Positions 7,851 through 15,063 of a stretch of DNA of 32,630 nt are shown here, piece after piece. The notes under the pieces were generated by a model. That model saw nothing but the letters and a program-made list of their open reading frames with translations, searched no databases and was not told where the DNA came from. This DNA comes from an uncultured Clostridia bacterium (GTDB lineage Bacteria; Bacillota; Clostridia; Oscillospirales; CAG-272), in contig CANPZU010000029.1 of assembly GCA_947588825.1 (NCBI GenBank), positions 1-32,630 of the forward strand, in the 5' to 3' direction. The position numbers were made by a program, and so were the translations under genes. The number at the start of each line of letters is the position of its first letter. Position 1 is the stretch's first letter.

Positions 7851-8732
7851 TTATATATCGTCAAAAATATTTTTCCCAAAGAATGTAACAAGAAGATTTT
7901 CGAGATCGTCGCGATCGGTGTATTCAATTTCAATTTTTTTCATTTTTCCCTTTTCGTTTATATGAACGCGGTGGCCCGTTTTGTTCATAATTTTCTTTTC
8001 AAGGGCGGCCTTATAGTCAACGTTAAAGACGGAGGCCGGTGTAGGCGCGGGGTTTTTCGTCTCGCGGTTAAGTCTTTTAGCGAGCATTTCCGTTTCGCGG
8101 ACGGAGAGGCCGTTTTCGATGACGGTATTTGCGGCTGCGAGCATAGTTTCTCTGTTTTTAATTGAGAGGAGCGCGCGCGCATGTCCGGCGGAAAGTTTCA
8201 TTTGTTTTACGAGAGAAAGCAAAGCGTCGGGCAGGTCAAGGAGTCTGAGGGTATTAGCGACGGCGCTGCGGCTTTTTGACACGCGTTCCGAAAGCTCCTC
8301 TTGGGTCATACCGTAGAGCTGCATAAGTTCCTTATAGGCGCTTGCCTCTTCGATAGGGTTAAGGTCTTGGCGTTGTATATTTTCGATAAGCGAGAGTTCG
8401 GCTGTTTTTTTATCGTCGGCATCTATGATTATGACAGGCAGATGAGTAAGTCCGGCGGCTTTAGCTGCTCTCCAGCGGCGTTCGCCGGCGATTATCTCAT
8501 AAAATCCGCCTTCAGAAGCTCTGACTATGACGGGCTGTATAACGCCGTGTTTTTTTATTGATTCAGAAAGCTCTTTCAGGCTCTCGTCCTCGAAGGATTT
8601 TCTCGGTTGCCCGGAGCGCGGTTGTATTTGAGAAATTTTAAGTTCGGCAGGCTTTTCGTTTTCCTGTTCGGCGCTGTCGTACATAAGGTCAAGATATCCC
8701 TTGCCGAGCCCTGAGTTTTTATTTTTAGCCAT
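7851..8732 (-). CDS. parB: Chromosome partition protein ParB (Spo0J)
   Basis: ParB (293 aa) is a CTP-dependent DNA clamp that loads at parS and spreads, helping to segregate origins and recruit SMC. The N-terminal domain has the CTP-binding motif GERRWRAA (83-90) and ENIQRQDLNPIE (117-128). The helix-turn-helix follows at about 142-165 (MTQEELSERVSKSRSAVANTL), and the C-terminal dimerisation domain ends the protein. All key motifs are intact, in contrast to the Noc-like paralogue at 9739-10653. It lies 35 bp downstream of parA in one operon. The parS sites at 9662-9677 and 9723-9738 are its likely targets. Confidence 0.97.
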   Translation of the reverse strand: MAKNKNSGLGKGYLDLMYDSAEQENEKPAELKISQIQPRSGQPRKSFEDESLKELSESIKKHGVIQPVIVRASEGGFYEIIAGERRWRAAKAAGLTHLPVIIIDADDKKTAELSLIENIQRQDLNPIEEASAYKELMQLYGMTQEELSERVSKSRSAVANTLRLLDLPDALLSLVKQMKLSAGHARALLSIKNRETMLAAANTVIENGLSVRETEMLAKRLNRETKNPAPTPASVFNVDYKAALEKKIMNKTGHRVHINEKGKMKKIEIEYTDRDDLENLLVTFFGKNIFDDI

Positions 8733-8767
8733 GCTTAATTTCCTTTCTTTTATTAGTTTTCAGCGGC

Positions 8768-9529
8768 CTATATTCTTTTTATGAGTTCTTGTGCCGCGTT
8801 TATATACCGCACCGAGCCCTTTGAGTGTTTATCAAAGTAAATTACTGGTTGTCCAAAGGAAGGAGCCTCGGTTATTCTGATATTTCGCGGTATAAGTGTT
8901 TTGAAAAGCTTGTCCCCGTAATATTTTTCGACTTCCGCGAGCACCTGTTTTGAGAGGTTGAGGCGGTTGTCGTACATAGTTATAAGTATTCCTGTGACGT
9001 CGAGCTTATCGTTGTAAAGTTTTTTTACCTGTTTTACCGTTTGCATTATTTGAGAAAGGCCCTCGAGCGAGTAGTATTCGCAGGTCATTGGGATAACGAC
9101 GCCGTCCGAAGCGGCGAGAGCGTTGACGGTGAGTGTGCCGAGGGAGGGCGGGCAGTCGACGATAACATAGTCATACTCGACTTTCAGCACTTCAAACTTA
9201 TCTTTGAGCTGCAAATTACGGTTCTCGTATTCCGAAAGTGCGATTTCGGCGCCCGCAAGGTCTATGCTTGAGGGTATGAGGAAGAGGTTTTCAAAGGGAG
9301 TGGCGATAACTGCCTCAAGCGGTTCAACGTTGCCGGTAATGAGGTCAAACGAGCTGTTTTTTACGTTTCTGCGGGATATACCGACCCCGCTTGTTGCGTT
9401 TCCCTGTGAATCGAGGTCAATGAGAAGCACTTTTTTCTTCTTTTTAGTAAGTGCGGCGGCGATATTGACTGCCGAAGTTGTTTTTCCAACGCCGCCTTTT
9501 TGGTTTGAAAATGAAATTACCTTGCCCAT
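8768..9529 (-). CDS. parA: Chromosome partition ATPase ParA (Soj)
   Basis: ParA (253 aa) is a deviant-Walker ATPase that binds DNA non-specifically and works with ParB in origin segregation and control of initiation. The N-terminus has KGGVGKTT (11-18), with both the signature Lys of deviant Walker A and the P-loop Lys. LIDLDSQGNAT (about 36-46) and DCPPSLG follow as the switch regions. Length is that of chromosomal Soj rather than of plasmid ParA with an N-terminal HTH. AAAGGAA precedes the ATG. It has its own consensus promoter at 9599-9627 and is probably co-transcribed with parB. Confidence 0.97.
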   Translation of the reverse strand: MGKVISFSNQKGGVGKTTSAVNIAAALTKKKKKVLLIDLDSQGNATSGVGISRRNVKNSSFDLITGNVEPLEAVIATPFENLFLIPSSIDLAGAEIALSEYENRNLQLKDKFEVLKVEYDYVIVDCPPSLGTLTVNALAASDGVVIPMTCEYYSLEGLSQIMQTVKQVKKLYNDKLDVTGILITMYDNRLNLSKQVLAEVEKYYGDKLFKTLIPRNIRITEAPSFGQPVIYFDKHSKGSVRYINAAQELIKRI

Positions 9530-9598
9530 GGCAGCTTTCCTTTCTTTACTCTTTACGCGTGATCTAAGACGAAGGTCGGCAAATGCTTTGACCTTTCA

Positions 9599-9627
9599 AT
9601 TATAATCCCTTTTAGCGCAAATGTCAA
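9599..9627 (-). promoter_or_regulatory. Sigma-A promoter of parA-parB
   Basis: Minus strand TTGACA (9622-9627), a 17-nt spacer and TATAAT (9599-9604). A parS site lies 35 bp upstream of the -35 box, so ParB bound there could affect this promoter (inference). Confidence 0.88.
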
Positions 9628-9661
9628 GCGTAAATGTCGGGAATAGAGCAATTTTAAAAAA

Positions 9662-9677
9662 TGTTTCATGTGAAACA
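9662..9677. promoter_or_regulatory. parS site 1
   Basis: TGTTTCATGTGAAACA differs from the bacterial parS consensus TGTTTCACGTGAAACA at one central base. Confidence 0.88.
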
Positions 9678-9722
9678 AAAGATTCGACATAATTGCAAAT
9701 ATAACGTCGCCAAGCGCCAAAA

Positions 9723-9738
9723 TGTTTCACGTGAAACT
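9723..9738. promoter_or_regulatory. parS site 2
   Basis: TGTTTCACGTGAAACT matches the parS consensus at 15 of 16 positions (last base differs). It directly abuts the stop codon of the Noc-like gene and lies 61 bp from parS site 1. Confidence 0.9.
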
Positions 9739-10653
9739 TCAGGGCTTGCGCACGGTAATAGTGTAAGTGTATTCCTCGCCGTTTTCGGACCGTTCTTCGC
9801 TTACGCGTATCCCCGACTTGCGCAGCTTGTTTAACAGCCCCTCAATGCTGTTGAATACGATCCGAATGTCCTTGAATATCATTTTGTCGCTCGGAGTGTA
9901 TCGCCGGTCTTTGTTTGCAACAACCTTGCGCACGTCCTCTTCAAAATCTTTGAATAACTCTGCGAAGGTGATTATTACATAATCGCGAAAGCGCACGTCG
10001 GGTATCGCCGCTATTTCGCAGATCAGCCTGTCAAGCGTTATCTGCCGCAAAGTCGCCGCCTCCCGCTCTCTTAGCCTTGCAATGCTTATAAGCGCGTCTA
10101 TCTTCCTGTCTGATAACAGCGACGCCGATTTTAACAGCTCCCGGTCAAGTGCCCGCTCAAGTAACAGCGCCCCCGCTTTCTGTCCGTAACTCAAAAGACT
10201 GTCGCCGGCATATCCGCTTATGCGAAGCACCTCGCCTACGGCTTCCGAGCAGGGAAGTATTGTGCAAAAAATTTCCTCGCGACCCAATAAAACCGTCGCT
10301 CTGTACCGCTTTCTCCCGTCTATTATCCGATAGCGCTTTTCCCCGGTCCTGTATGCCGTCACCGGCAGCATCATTCCGTGCTTCTTGATGCTCTCGGCTA
10401 AACTCGCAATCTCAACCTTGTTCTCGCCTTCGCATTCCATCTCTTCATCAAAATCGCTGGTCGCGACCGCTTTGCACTCCACCTCGCTCCCTCGCTTCAC
10501 TATCCGCGCAAACGAGCTCCGCTTCTTTTCAAGATACCCCGCGTATTCCTCCTCGGCACTGCCTTTGTATATCTCGTTCTCCTCATCCTTGTCTTCGCTG
10601 ATTATCCGCTTGCGCCGTCCTTCAAATATTTCCGAAAGTATTCTTTCTTTCAT
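9739..10653 (-). CDS. Divergent Noc-like / ParB-family protein
   Basis: This 304-aa protein sits where noc lies in Firmicutes, directly upstream of parA-parB. Residues about 82-135 are a recognisable ParB N-domain (SLAESIKKHGMMLPV). The tail (about 262-304: DIRIVFNSIEGLL, then GEEYTYTITVRKP) resembles the C-terminal domain of Noc as I remember it. The CTP-binding box GERRWRA is replaced by DGRKRYRA (112-119), the ENxQR motif is absent (RISGYAGDSLL instead), and no convincing helix-turn-helix is seen. The N-terminus (MKERILSEIFEGRRKRI) could form a short amphipathic helix, which in Noc binds membrane; this is inference. AAGGAG precedes the ATG. It may be a nucleoid-occlusion protein that has changed its ligand or DNA target, or a partner of ParB. 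The ParB-fold call is firm; the Noc role is not. Confidence 0.8.
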   Translation of the reverse strand: MKERILSEIFEGRRKRIISEDKDEENEIYKGSAEEEYAGYLEKKRSSFARIVKRGSEVECKAVATSDFDEEMECEGENKVEIASLAESIKKHGMMLPVTAYRTGEKRYRIIDGRKRYRATVLLGREEIFCTILPCSEAVGEVLRISGYAGDSLLSYGQKAGALLLERALDRELLKSASLLSDRKIDALISIARLREREAATLRQITLDRLICEIAAIPDVRFRDYVIITFAELFKDFEEDVRKVVANKDRRYTPSDKMIFKDIRIVFNSIEGLLNKLRKSGIRVSEERSENGEEYTYTITVRKP

Positions 10654-10961
10654 TTTCCCGCTTTCTCCTTCTTGCGAAAGTATTTTTTCGCTTTTTTATT
10701 GTATTATATCATTTGAAAAAAGAAAAACATGCCATATTATGTCACAAATATAGCGAAATTCGCGGCGAGGCACTTTTTATTTTGCACGGCGGTATTTGCT
10801 GAAAGTAAGAAAGTAAGAAGAGGACGCGTCTTTTACTTAGGCGGTTTTTTATAATAGAGCATAAAAGCGCTCAATTGCTTTTGCGTTTGCCAAAGAGGCT
10901 TTGATACTTTAAACAGTTAAAATTAATCCCCGGCCCGTTCGGCAAAACGCGCCAAAAAGGT
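10654..10961. other. Intergenic region upstream of the Noc-like gene
   Basis: No gene is seen. On the minus strand a TATAAT lies about 55 nt upstream of the ATG at 10653 but no good -35 box is visible, so only a weak promoter can be proposed. Confidence 0.4.
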
Positions 10962-10997
10962 AAACGCCGCCCGAAAACAAGCCGGGCGGCGTTTTTT
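10962..10997 (-). terminator. Bidirectional intrinsic terminator after pyk
   Basis: A perfect 12-bp stem (AAACGCCGCCCG at 10962-10973, CGGGCGGCGTTT at 10983-10994) has a 9-nt loop. The longest T run is on the plus strand, but the minus side also gives TTT-ACC-TTTTT after the stem, which suits pyk. Confidence 0.8.
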
Positions 10998-11070
10998 ACA
11001 GTTGATTGGTATTATGAATATGTAATAATAAAAGCAAAAGCACTTTAAAAGTCGATAAATATCAAAAATA

Positions 11071-12552
11071 TCAAACCATCTCTACCTTAAGAATATTGGT
11101 GGTTCCCGCGATATTAAGGGGTACGCCGGCGGTGACGACGACGCGGTCGCCCTTATTAACTATGTCGATTTGGCGCGCGCAGTCGATGGCGTGCATAAAA
11201 AGGCGGTCGGTATCGTTTTGTTCAAGTGAGAGAACAGGGAATACCCCCCAGGATAGGGCGAGCTGACAGAAGGTCTTTTTATCGGGAGTGGCGGCGACGA
11301 TGGGTATAAAGGGCCGAAACTTAGAAACGCGCCTTGCCGTGGAGCCGCTTTTAGTGACGGCGATGATTGCCGCGGCGTTAAGGTCTTTCGCGGTCGTACA
11401 GGCGGCGTCACATATGGCGTTTGTGATATCCGAAAAGTCAATATCGTGCGTCATATTCTTGAATATGTCCATTTCAAAGCAATCCTTTTCGGCTTGAATG
11501 GCAATTTTTGACATGACTTGAACGACTTTAACGGGATGGTCGCCCATGGCGGTTTCGCCGGAGAGCATGATGGCGGAGGTCCCGTCAAAGACGGCGTTAG
11601 CTACGTCGGTTATCTCCGCTCTTGTCGGAGTGGTGCTGTGAATCATGGATTCAAGCATTTGGGTGGCGGTAATGACCATCTTGCCCGCCGAATAGCACTT
11701 TCGTATAAACTTCTTTTGTATACCCGGGAGTTTTTCAAAGTCGACCTCGACACCCATATCGCCTCTTGCGACCATAATGCCGTCGGAATTTTCAAGAATT
11801 TTGTCGAAATTATTGACTCCCTCGATGTTTTCAATTTTCGATATTATTTTAATACTGTGGCCGCCGTGGTAATTAAGAAACTTACGCAGCTCGATAACGT
11901 CCTCCGCACAGCGCACAAAGGAGGCGGCGACAAAATCAACGTCGTTTTCAATACCGAACAGCAGGTCGCTTTCGTCCGCGGCGGATATGTAGGGCATTTG
12001 AAGATGAACGTTGGGCACGTTTATGCTCTTTCGGTCGGAAACTTTTCCGCCCTCGATCACGCGGCAGTGAATGTCGGTATCGGAAGTGCCTTCGACGCTG
12101 AGGCGAATTTTTCCGTCGTCGATAAGAATCACCGTACCCGGTTTGAGTTGAGAGGGAAGTTCACGGTAAGAAATCGAACATTCATTGTCGCTGCCGACTA
12201 CATCCCTTGAGGTGAGGGTAAAAGACGCGCCGTCTTTGAGAAAGACCGAGCCTCCTTCAAAGGTTTTGAGGCGGATTTCAGGACCTTTGGTGTCAAGCAT
12301 TATTGCAACGGGAGCCTTCAGACGGTCTCTGACCTTTTTTACATTGTCGATGACTTCTTTATGATAGTCGTGCGTATTGTGCGAAAAGTTAAGCCTTGCG
12401 ACGTTCATGCCCGCGGCAATAAGCTGCTCGATTATCTTCTCGCTGTTGCTTGCGGGTCCCAAGGTGCAGACTATTTTGGTTTTTCTCTTATGAGCGGTTG
12501 GTTTGCTCAAGGCGATCATCCTCTCTCTTTCACTTGTTTTTGTTTCGCCCAT
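11071..12552 (-). CDS. pyk: Pyruvate kinase
   Basis: Pyk converts phosphoenolpyruvate and ADP to pyruvate and ATP. Family segments are clear: TKIVCTLGPAS near the start, MLDTKGPEIR, ISKIENIEGVNNFDKI with the catalytic Lys, MVARGDMGVEV for metal binding, and ITATQMLESMI. There is no extra C-terminal PEP-utiliser domain such as Bacillus Pyk carries. The start is uncertain: the ATG at 12552 has no visible ribosome site, whereas a TTG at 12510 has AGAGAGG 9 nt upstream and would give a usual N-terminus (MSKPTAHKRKTKIVC). It is downstream of the methylglyoxal-synthase-like gene on the same strand (143 bp gap) and ends before the hairpin at 10962-10997. Confidence 0.96.
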   Translation of the reverse strand: MGETKTSERERMIALSKPTAHKRKTKIVCTLGPASNSEKIIEQLIAAGMNVARLNFSHNTHDYHKEVIDNVKKVRDRLKAPVAIMLDTKGPEIRLKTFEGGSVFLKDGASFTLTSRDVVGSDNECSISYRELPSQLKPGTVILIDDGKIRLSVEGTSDTDIHCRVIEGGKVSDRKSINVPNVHLQMPYISAADESDLLFGIENDVDFVAASFVRCAEDVIELRKFLNYHGGHSIKIISKIENIEGVNNFDKILENSDGIMVARGDMGVEVDFEKLPGIQKKFIRKCYSAGKMVITATQMLESMIHSTTPTRAEITDVANAVFDGTSAIMLSGETAMGDHPVKVVQVMSKIAIQAEKDCFEMDIFKNMTHDIDFSDITNAICDAACTTAKDLNAAAIIAVTKSGSTARRVSKFRPFIPIVAATPDKKTFCQLALSWGVFPVLSLEQNDTDRLFMHAIDCARQIDIVNKGDRVVVTAGVPLNIAGTTNILKVEMV

Positions 12553-12695
12553 GAATATGGTTAATATTAATACTTAATTAATTAATGATAACGCGCGTAT
12601 AATGACTTTTGCTTTGATTTTGCGCGTGAAAAGTCAAACGCGCTCGCTTTTAAACGAAAAGTCTAAAATAACCGATAACCGGCAACGCGGCGCGC

Positions 12696-13106
12696 TTATT
12701 TGCCGCGCTCCGGATTTATCAGCTTGCGCCAGTCAAGGTCGCCGCGTTCGAGCGCCATGACAAGTATTTCTGCAGTGGCAATATTTGTCGCAACCGGAAC
12801 GGTGTAGGTGTCGCACAGGCGAAGCAGGTCGTTTTCAACCTCGCTTACCTCACGGTTCATGCGAGTTCCTCTGAAAAAAATCAGCAGATCAATCTCGTTG
12901 TACGCTATCCTTTGGGCAATCTGTTCGGCGCCGCCCTGCGACCCCGCCATAACCCGTTCGATCTCAAGCCCCGTGGCGTCCGCTATATACTTTCCGGTGG
13001 TAGAGGTGGCACAGATCGTGTGCTTTCCGAGAATTCCGCGGTATGCTATGCAAAATTCGGTCAGTAATTCTTTTTTCGTATCGTCCGCTATGATCGCTAT
13101 TTCCAT
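12696..13106 (-). CDS. Methylglyoxal synthase-like protein lacking catalytic residues
   Basis: This 136-aa protein has the MGS-like fold: MEIAIIADDTKKELL at the start, ATSTTGKYIADATGLEIER for the phosphate loop, and TYTVPVATNIATAEILV near the end, collinear with MgsA. True MgsA makes methylglyoxal from dihydroxyacetone phosphate using Asp and His residues. Aligned by eye with E. coli MgsA, H19 is Asp here, D71 (GGD) is Ala (GGA), D91 (FFWDP) is Gly (FFRGT), and H98 and D101 are both Val in a non-matching stretch. The phosphate-binding TTG is kept, so it may bind a phosphorylated ligand without making methylglyoxal. A strong GGAGGAG site and a consensus promoter (13157-13185) indicate an expressed gene. 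It is next to pyk, which suggests a glycolytic link. Automated annotation would probably call it mgsA. Confidence 0.88.
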   Translation of the reverse strand: MEIAIIADDTKKELLTEFCIAYRGILGKHTICATSTTGKYIADATGLEIERVMAGSQGGAEQIAQRIAYNEIDLLIFFRGTRMNREVSEVENDLLRLCDTYTVPVATNIATAEILVMALERGDLDWRKLINPERGK

Positions 13107-13156
13107 GTCTCCTCCGTATAATATGTCTCTTTTTTGTTTTATCTTTATTCAGAAAC

Positions 13157-13185
13157 ATTTTATCACATTTTAAGCACAATGTCAA
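13157..13185 (-). promoter_or_regulatory. Sigma-A promoter of the MGS-like gene
   Basis: Minus strand TTGACA (13180-13185), a 17-nt spacer and TAAAAT (13157-13162). Its -35 box is 42 bp from the -35 box of the divergent promoter at 13228. Confidence 0.88.
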
Positions 13186-13206
13186 TAATTCGAGATTTAA
13201 TTTATC

Positions 13207-13217
13207 GCACTTTGTGC
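13207..13217. promoter_or_regulatory. Small palindrome between divergent promoters
   Basis: GCACTTTGTGC (4-bp arms, 3-nt centre) lies between the two back-to-back promoters. It could be a shared operator; there is no other evidence. Confidence 0.3.
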
Positions 13218-13227
13218 TATGTTTACA

Positions 13228-13256
13228 TTGACAAAATTTTATTAAAGGTATATAAT
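13228..13256 (+). promoter_or_regulatory. Sigma-A promoter of the PfoR-like gene
   Basis: TTGACA (13228-13233), a 17-nt spacer and TATAAT (13251-13256) form a perfect consensus. Transcription near 13263 rules out the long open frame that starts at 13264 as the true start. Confidence 0.9.
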
Positions 13257-13398
13257 TTATAAAATGACCGCTTTATACCGTATGCGCTTTTGCGCTCCAC
13301 CGTCATTTTGTATAAATCGTGTAGATATTATGCTGTTTGTATTATGTAATTATACTGCCCGTCAGTTTGAACTTGTGAAAGGATATGAAAGATATAAA

Positions 13399-14481
13399 AT
13401 GGGAAAAGTTAAGAGCTTTCTTGAAAGAAAAAACATCGAAATAAAGGCTAAAAGATACTTTATCGACGCAATGGGCGCAATGGCGCTCGGACTGTTCGCT
13501 ACCTTGCTTATCGGTACTATATTCGGAACTCTCGGCGATTCCTTTTCCCTCGCTTTCTGTACCGATATAAAAAATTACGCCCAGGCCGCAACCGGGATGG
13601 CTATCGGCGTCGCTATCGCGTACGCCCTTAAGGCACCCGCCCTCGTTATCTATTCCTGCGCCGTGGTCGGCCATATCGGTAACTCCTTTACCTTCACCTT
13701 CGCCGGCGAAACTCTGAGCGCCGGCCCCGCCGGAGCTTTCTTCGCAGTTATCATCGCTTGCGAAATCGGTAAAATCGTCTCAAAAGAAACTCCTGTCGAT
13801 ATATTGCTTACACCTGTCGTCACTATCCTCTCCGGCTACGCCGTCTCCCTCCTCGTCTGCCCCGCCGTGTCCGTGCTTATCTATTACCTCGCCGAGTTCA
13901 TCGGCATCGCTATGGCTTGGGCCCCCCTCCTTATGGGTGTCGTCGTCGCTATGATCGTCGGTATGATCTTGACTCTGCCAATCTCCTCCGCCGCCCTCTG
14001 CGCTATGATCTTCAACCCCGCTATAATCGAAAGCTCCGCTAACTCCGAGGCAATGCTCCTCGCCGGCGGCGCCGCCGCCGTCGGTTGCTGCGCCCAAATG
14101 GTCGGCTTCGCCGCTATCTCCTTTAGGGAAAATAAATGGGGCGGACTCGTCGCTCAGGGCCTCGGTACCTCAATGCTCCAAATGGGTAATATCTGCCGTA
14201 AACCCCAAATCTGGATCGCCCCTACCCTCGCCGGTGGCCTTTGCGGCGCATTGTCCGCCGTCGCTTTTCACCTTAAATGCTCCGGCGTCTCCGCCGGTAT
14301 GGGTACCTGCGGCCTCGTCGGCCCTATTGGTATCTTCGCCTCCAGCGGCTATTCCCTTAATGTGATCCTCGGTACCTTTACCCTCTGCCTCCTCCTTCCC
14401 GCCGTCGCTTCCTTCGCCTTTAATGAACTTCTCCGTAAAGCTCACCTCGTTAAAACCGGCGATATGAAACTCGATATTTGA
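13399..14481 (+). CDS. PfoR-like PTS EIIC-family membrane protein
   Basis: This is a polytopic membrane protein (360 aa from the ATG at 13399) of the PTS EIIC-2 / PfoR family, named after a Clostridium perfringens protein once linked to toxin-gene expression; the real substrate of the family is not known to me. MGKVKSFLERKNIEIKAKRYFIDAMGAMALGLFATLLIGTI is a typical start and defines the start I chose; upstream residues would overlap the leader. About nine or ten hydrophobic segments rich in Gly and Ala follow. No EIIA or EIIB gene is adjacent, so sugar phosphotransfer is not shown. The coding strand becomes strongly pyrimidine-rich towards the end: in the last 26 codons only one ends in G, and it is ATG. 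No terminator separates it from repeat copy 3. Confidence 0.85.
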   Translation: MGKVKSFLERKNIEIKAKRYFIDAMGAMALGLFATLLIGTIFGTLGDSFSLAFCTDIKNYAQAATGMAIGVAIAYALKAPALVIYSCAVVGHIGNSFTFTFAGETLSAGPAGAFFAVIIACEIGKIVSKETPVDILLTPVVTILSGYAVSLLVCPAVSVLIYYLAEFIGIAMAWAPLLMGVVVAMIVGMILTLPISSAALCAMIFNPAIIESSANSEAMLLAGGAAAVGCCAQMVGFAAISFRENKWGGLVAQGLGTSMLQMGNICRKPQIWIAPTLAGGLCGALSAVAFHLKCSGVSAGMGTCGLVGPIGIFASSGYSLNVILGTFTLCLLLPAVASFAFNELLRKAHLVKTGDMKLDI

Positions 14482-14504
14482 TCACCACCCCCCGCCCGCG
14501 GACG

Positions 14505-15018
14505 CGCACGTCGCTTGTTAAGAAGCCTTTCGCGCCTGCGGGCGCGACAAGGGCTCCTCGCCCTTGACCTTCGCCGGCTTTTGAAAAGCCGGGGAAACAA
14601 ACAAAACAAACAGTAGTGCTGCGCGCAGTCTTTTATTTGCGTGCATCGCATATTAACGGGTCTTTCGCGCCTGCGGGCGCGACGGGGCTCTGCCCTCGAT
14701 CCGCCGGCTTTTGAAAAGCCGGAGAAACAAACAAAACAAACCGTAGTGCGGCGCGGCGGGCCTTGCGTGGGCAAAGCCTACGCAAGGTCAGGGCAAAGGG
14801 TACGGCGACTCGGTGAAAGCTCGCTTTCCCCCGACGCCGTACCCTCCTGCCCTGACTCTGCACGCCCGAAGGGCGGCAGAGCGTTCGCCGCGCTAATGAA
14901 GATTCCGCTCTAAAGTTTATAAATCGAAGGGGCCGCACAAACGCGGCCGTCTTAGCAGTTTTGAAAGTTTTTGCAGGGGTTCGGGGAGGCTTTTTTCAAA
15001 AAGCTCCCCGAAAAAAAG
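14505..15018 (+). repeat. Composite hairpin repeat, copy 3 (C2-B-A1)
   Basis: Plus orientation: two C units (CCTTTCGCGCC-type starts about 131 bp apart), the B module (about 14745-14900) and one A unit (GGCCGC/GCGGCC and GGGGAGG/CTCCCC hairpins). It fills the space between the convergent PfoR-like and dapL genes. No intrinsic terminator precedes it, unlike the other three copies. The open frames in it are artefacts. Confidence 0.9.
14787..14856 (+). repeat. B-module central hairpin, interior orientation 2
   Basis: Arms at 14787-14807 (21 nt) and 14835-14856 (22 nt) enclose the 27-nt interior 14808-14834, which begins ACTCGGTGAAAGC. This is the exact reverse complement of the interior in copies 1 and 2 relative to the same flanks. 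Confidence 0.92.
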
Positions 15019-15063
15019 GGGCAAAGGCTCTCGCGCAGACGCGAGTGTCTTTGTCCTTTTTAT
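15019..15063 (-). terminator. Weak hairpin after dapL
   Basis: CTCGCG (15030-15035) and CGCGAG (15040-15045) form a 6-bp stem just past the dapL stop. On the minus strand a T8 run follows about 12 nt later, so it is only a weak terminator candidate. Confidence 0.4.

Noticed and set aside
13264-13398. N-terminal extension of the PfoR-like protein
   Set aside because: It begins at about the predicted transcript start and does not resemble the family; the ATG at 13399 gives the usual N-terminus.
14442-14938. Open frames of 90-110 codons in repeat copy 3
   Set aside because: Repeat-derived, on both strands at once, and overlapping strong hairpins.
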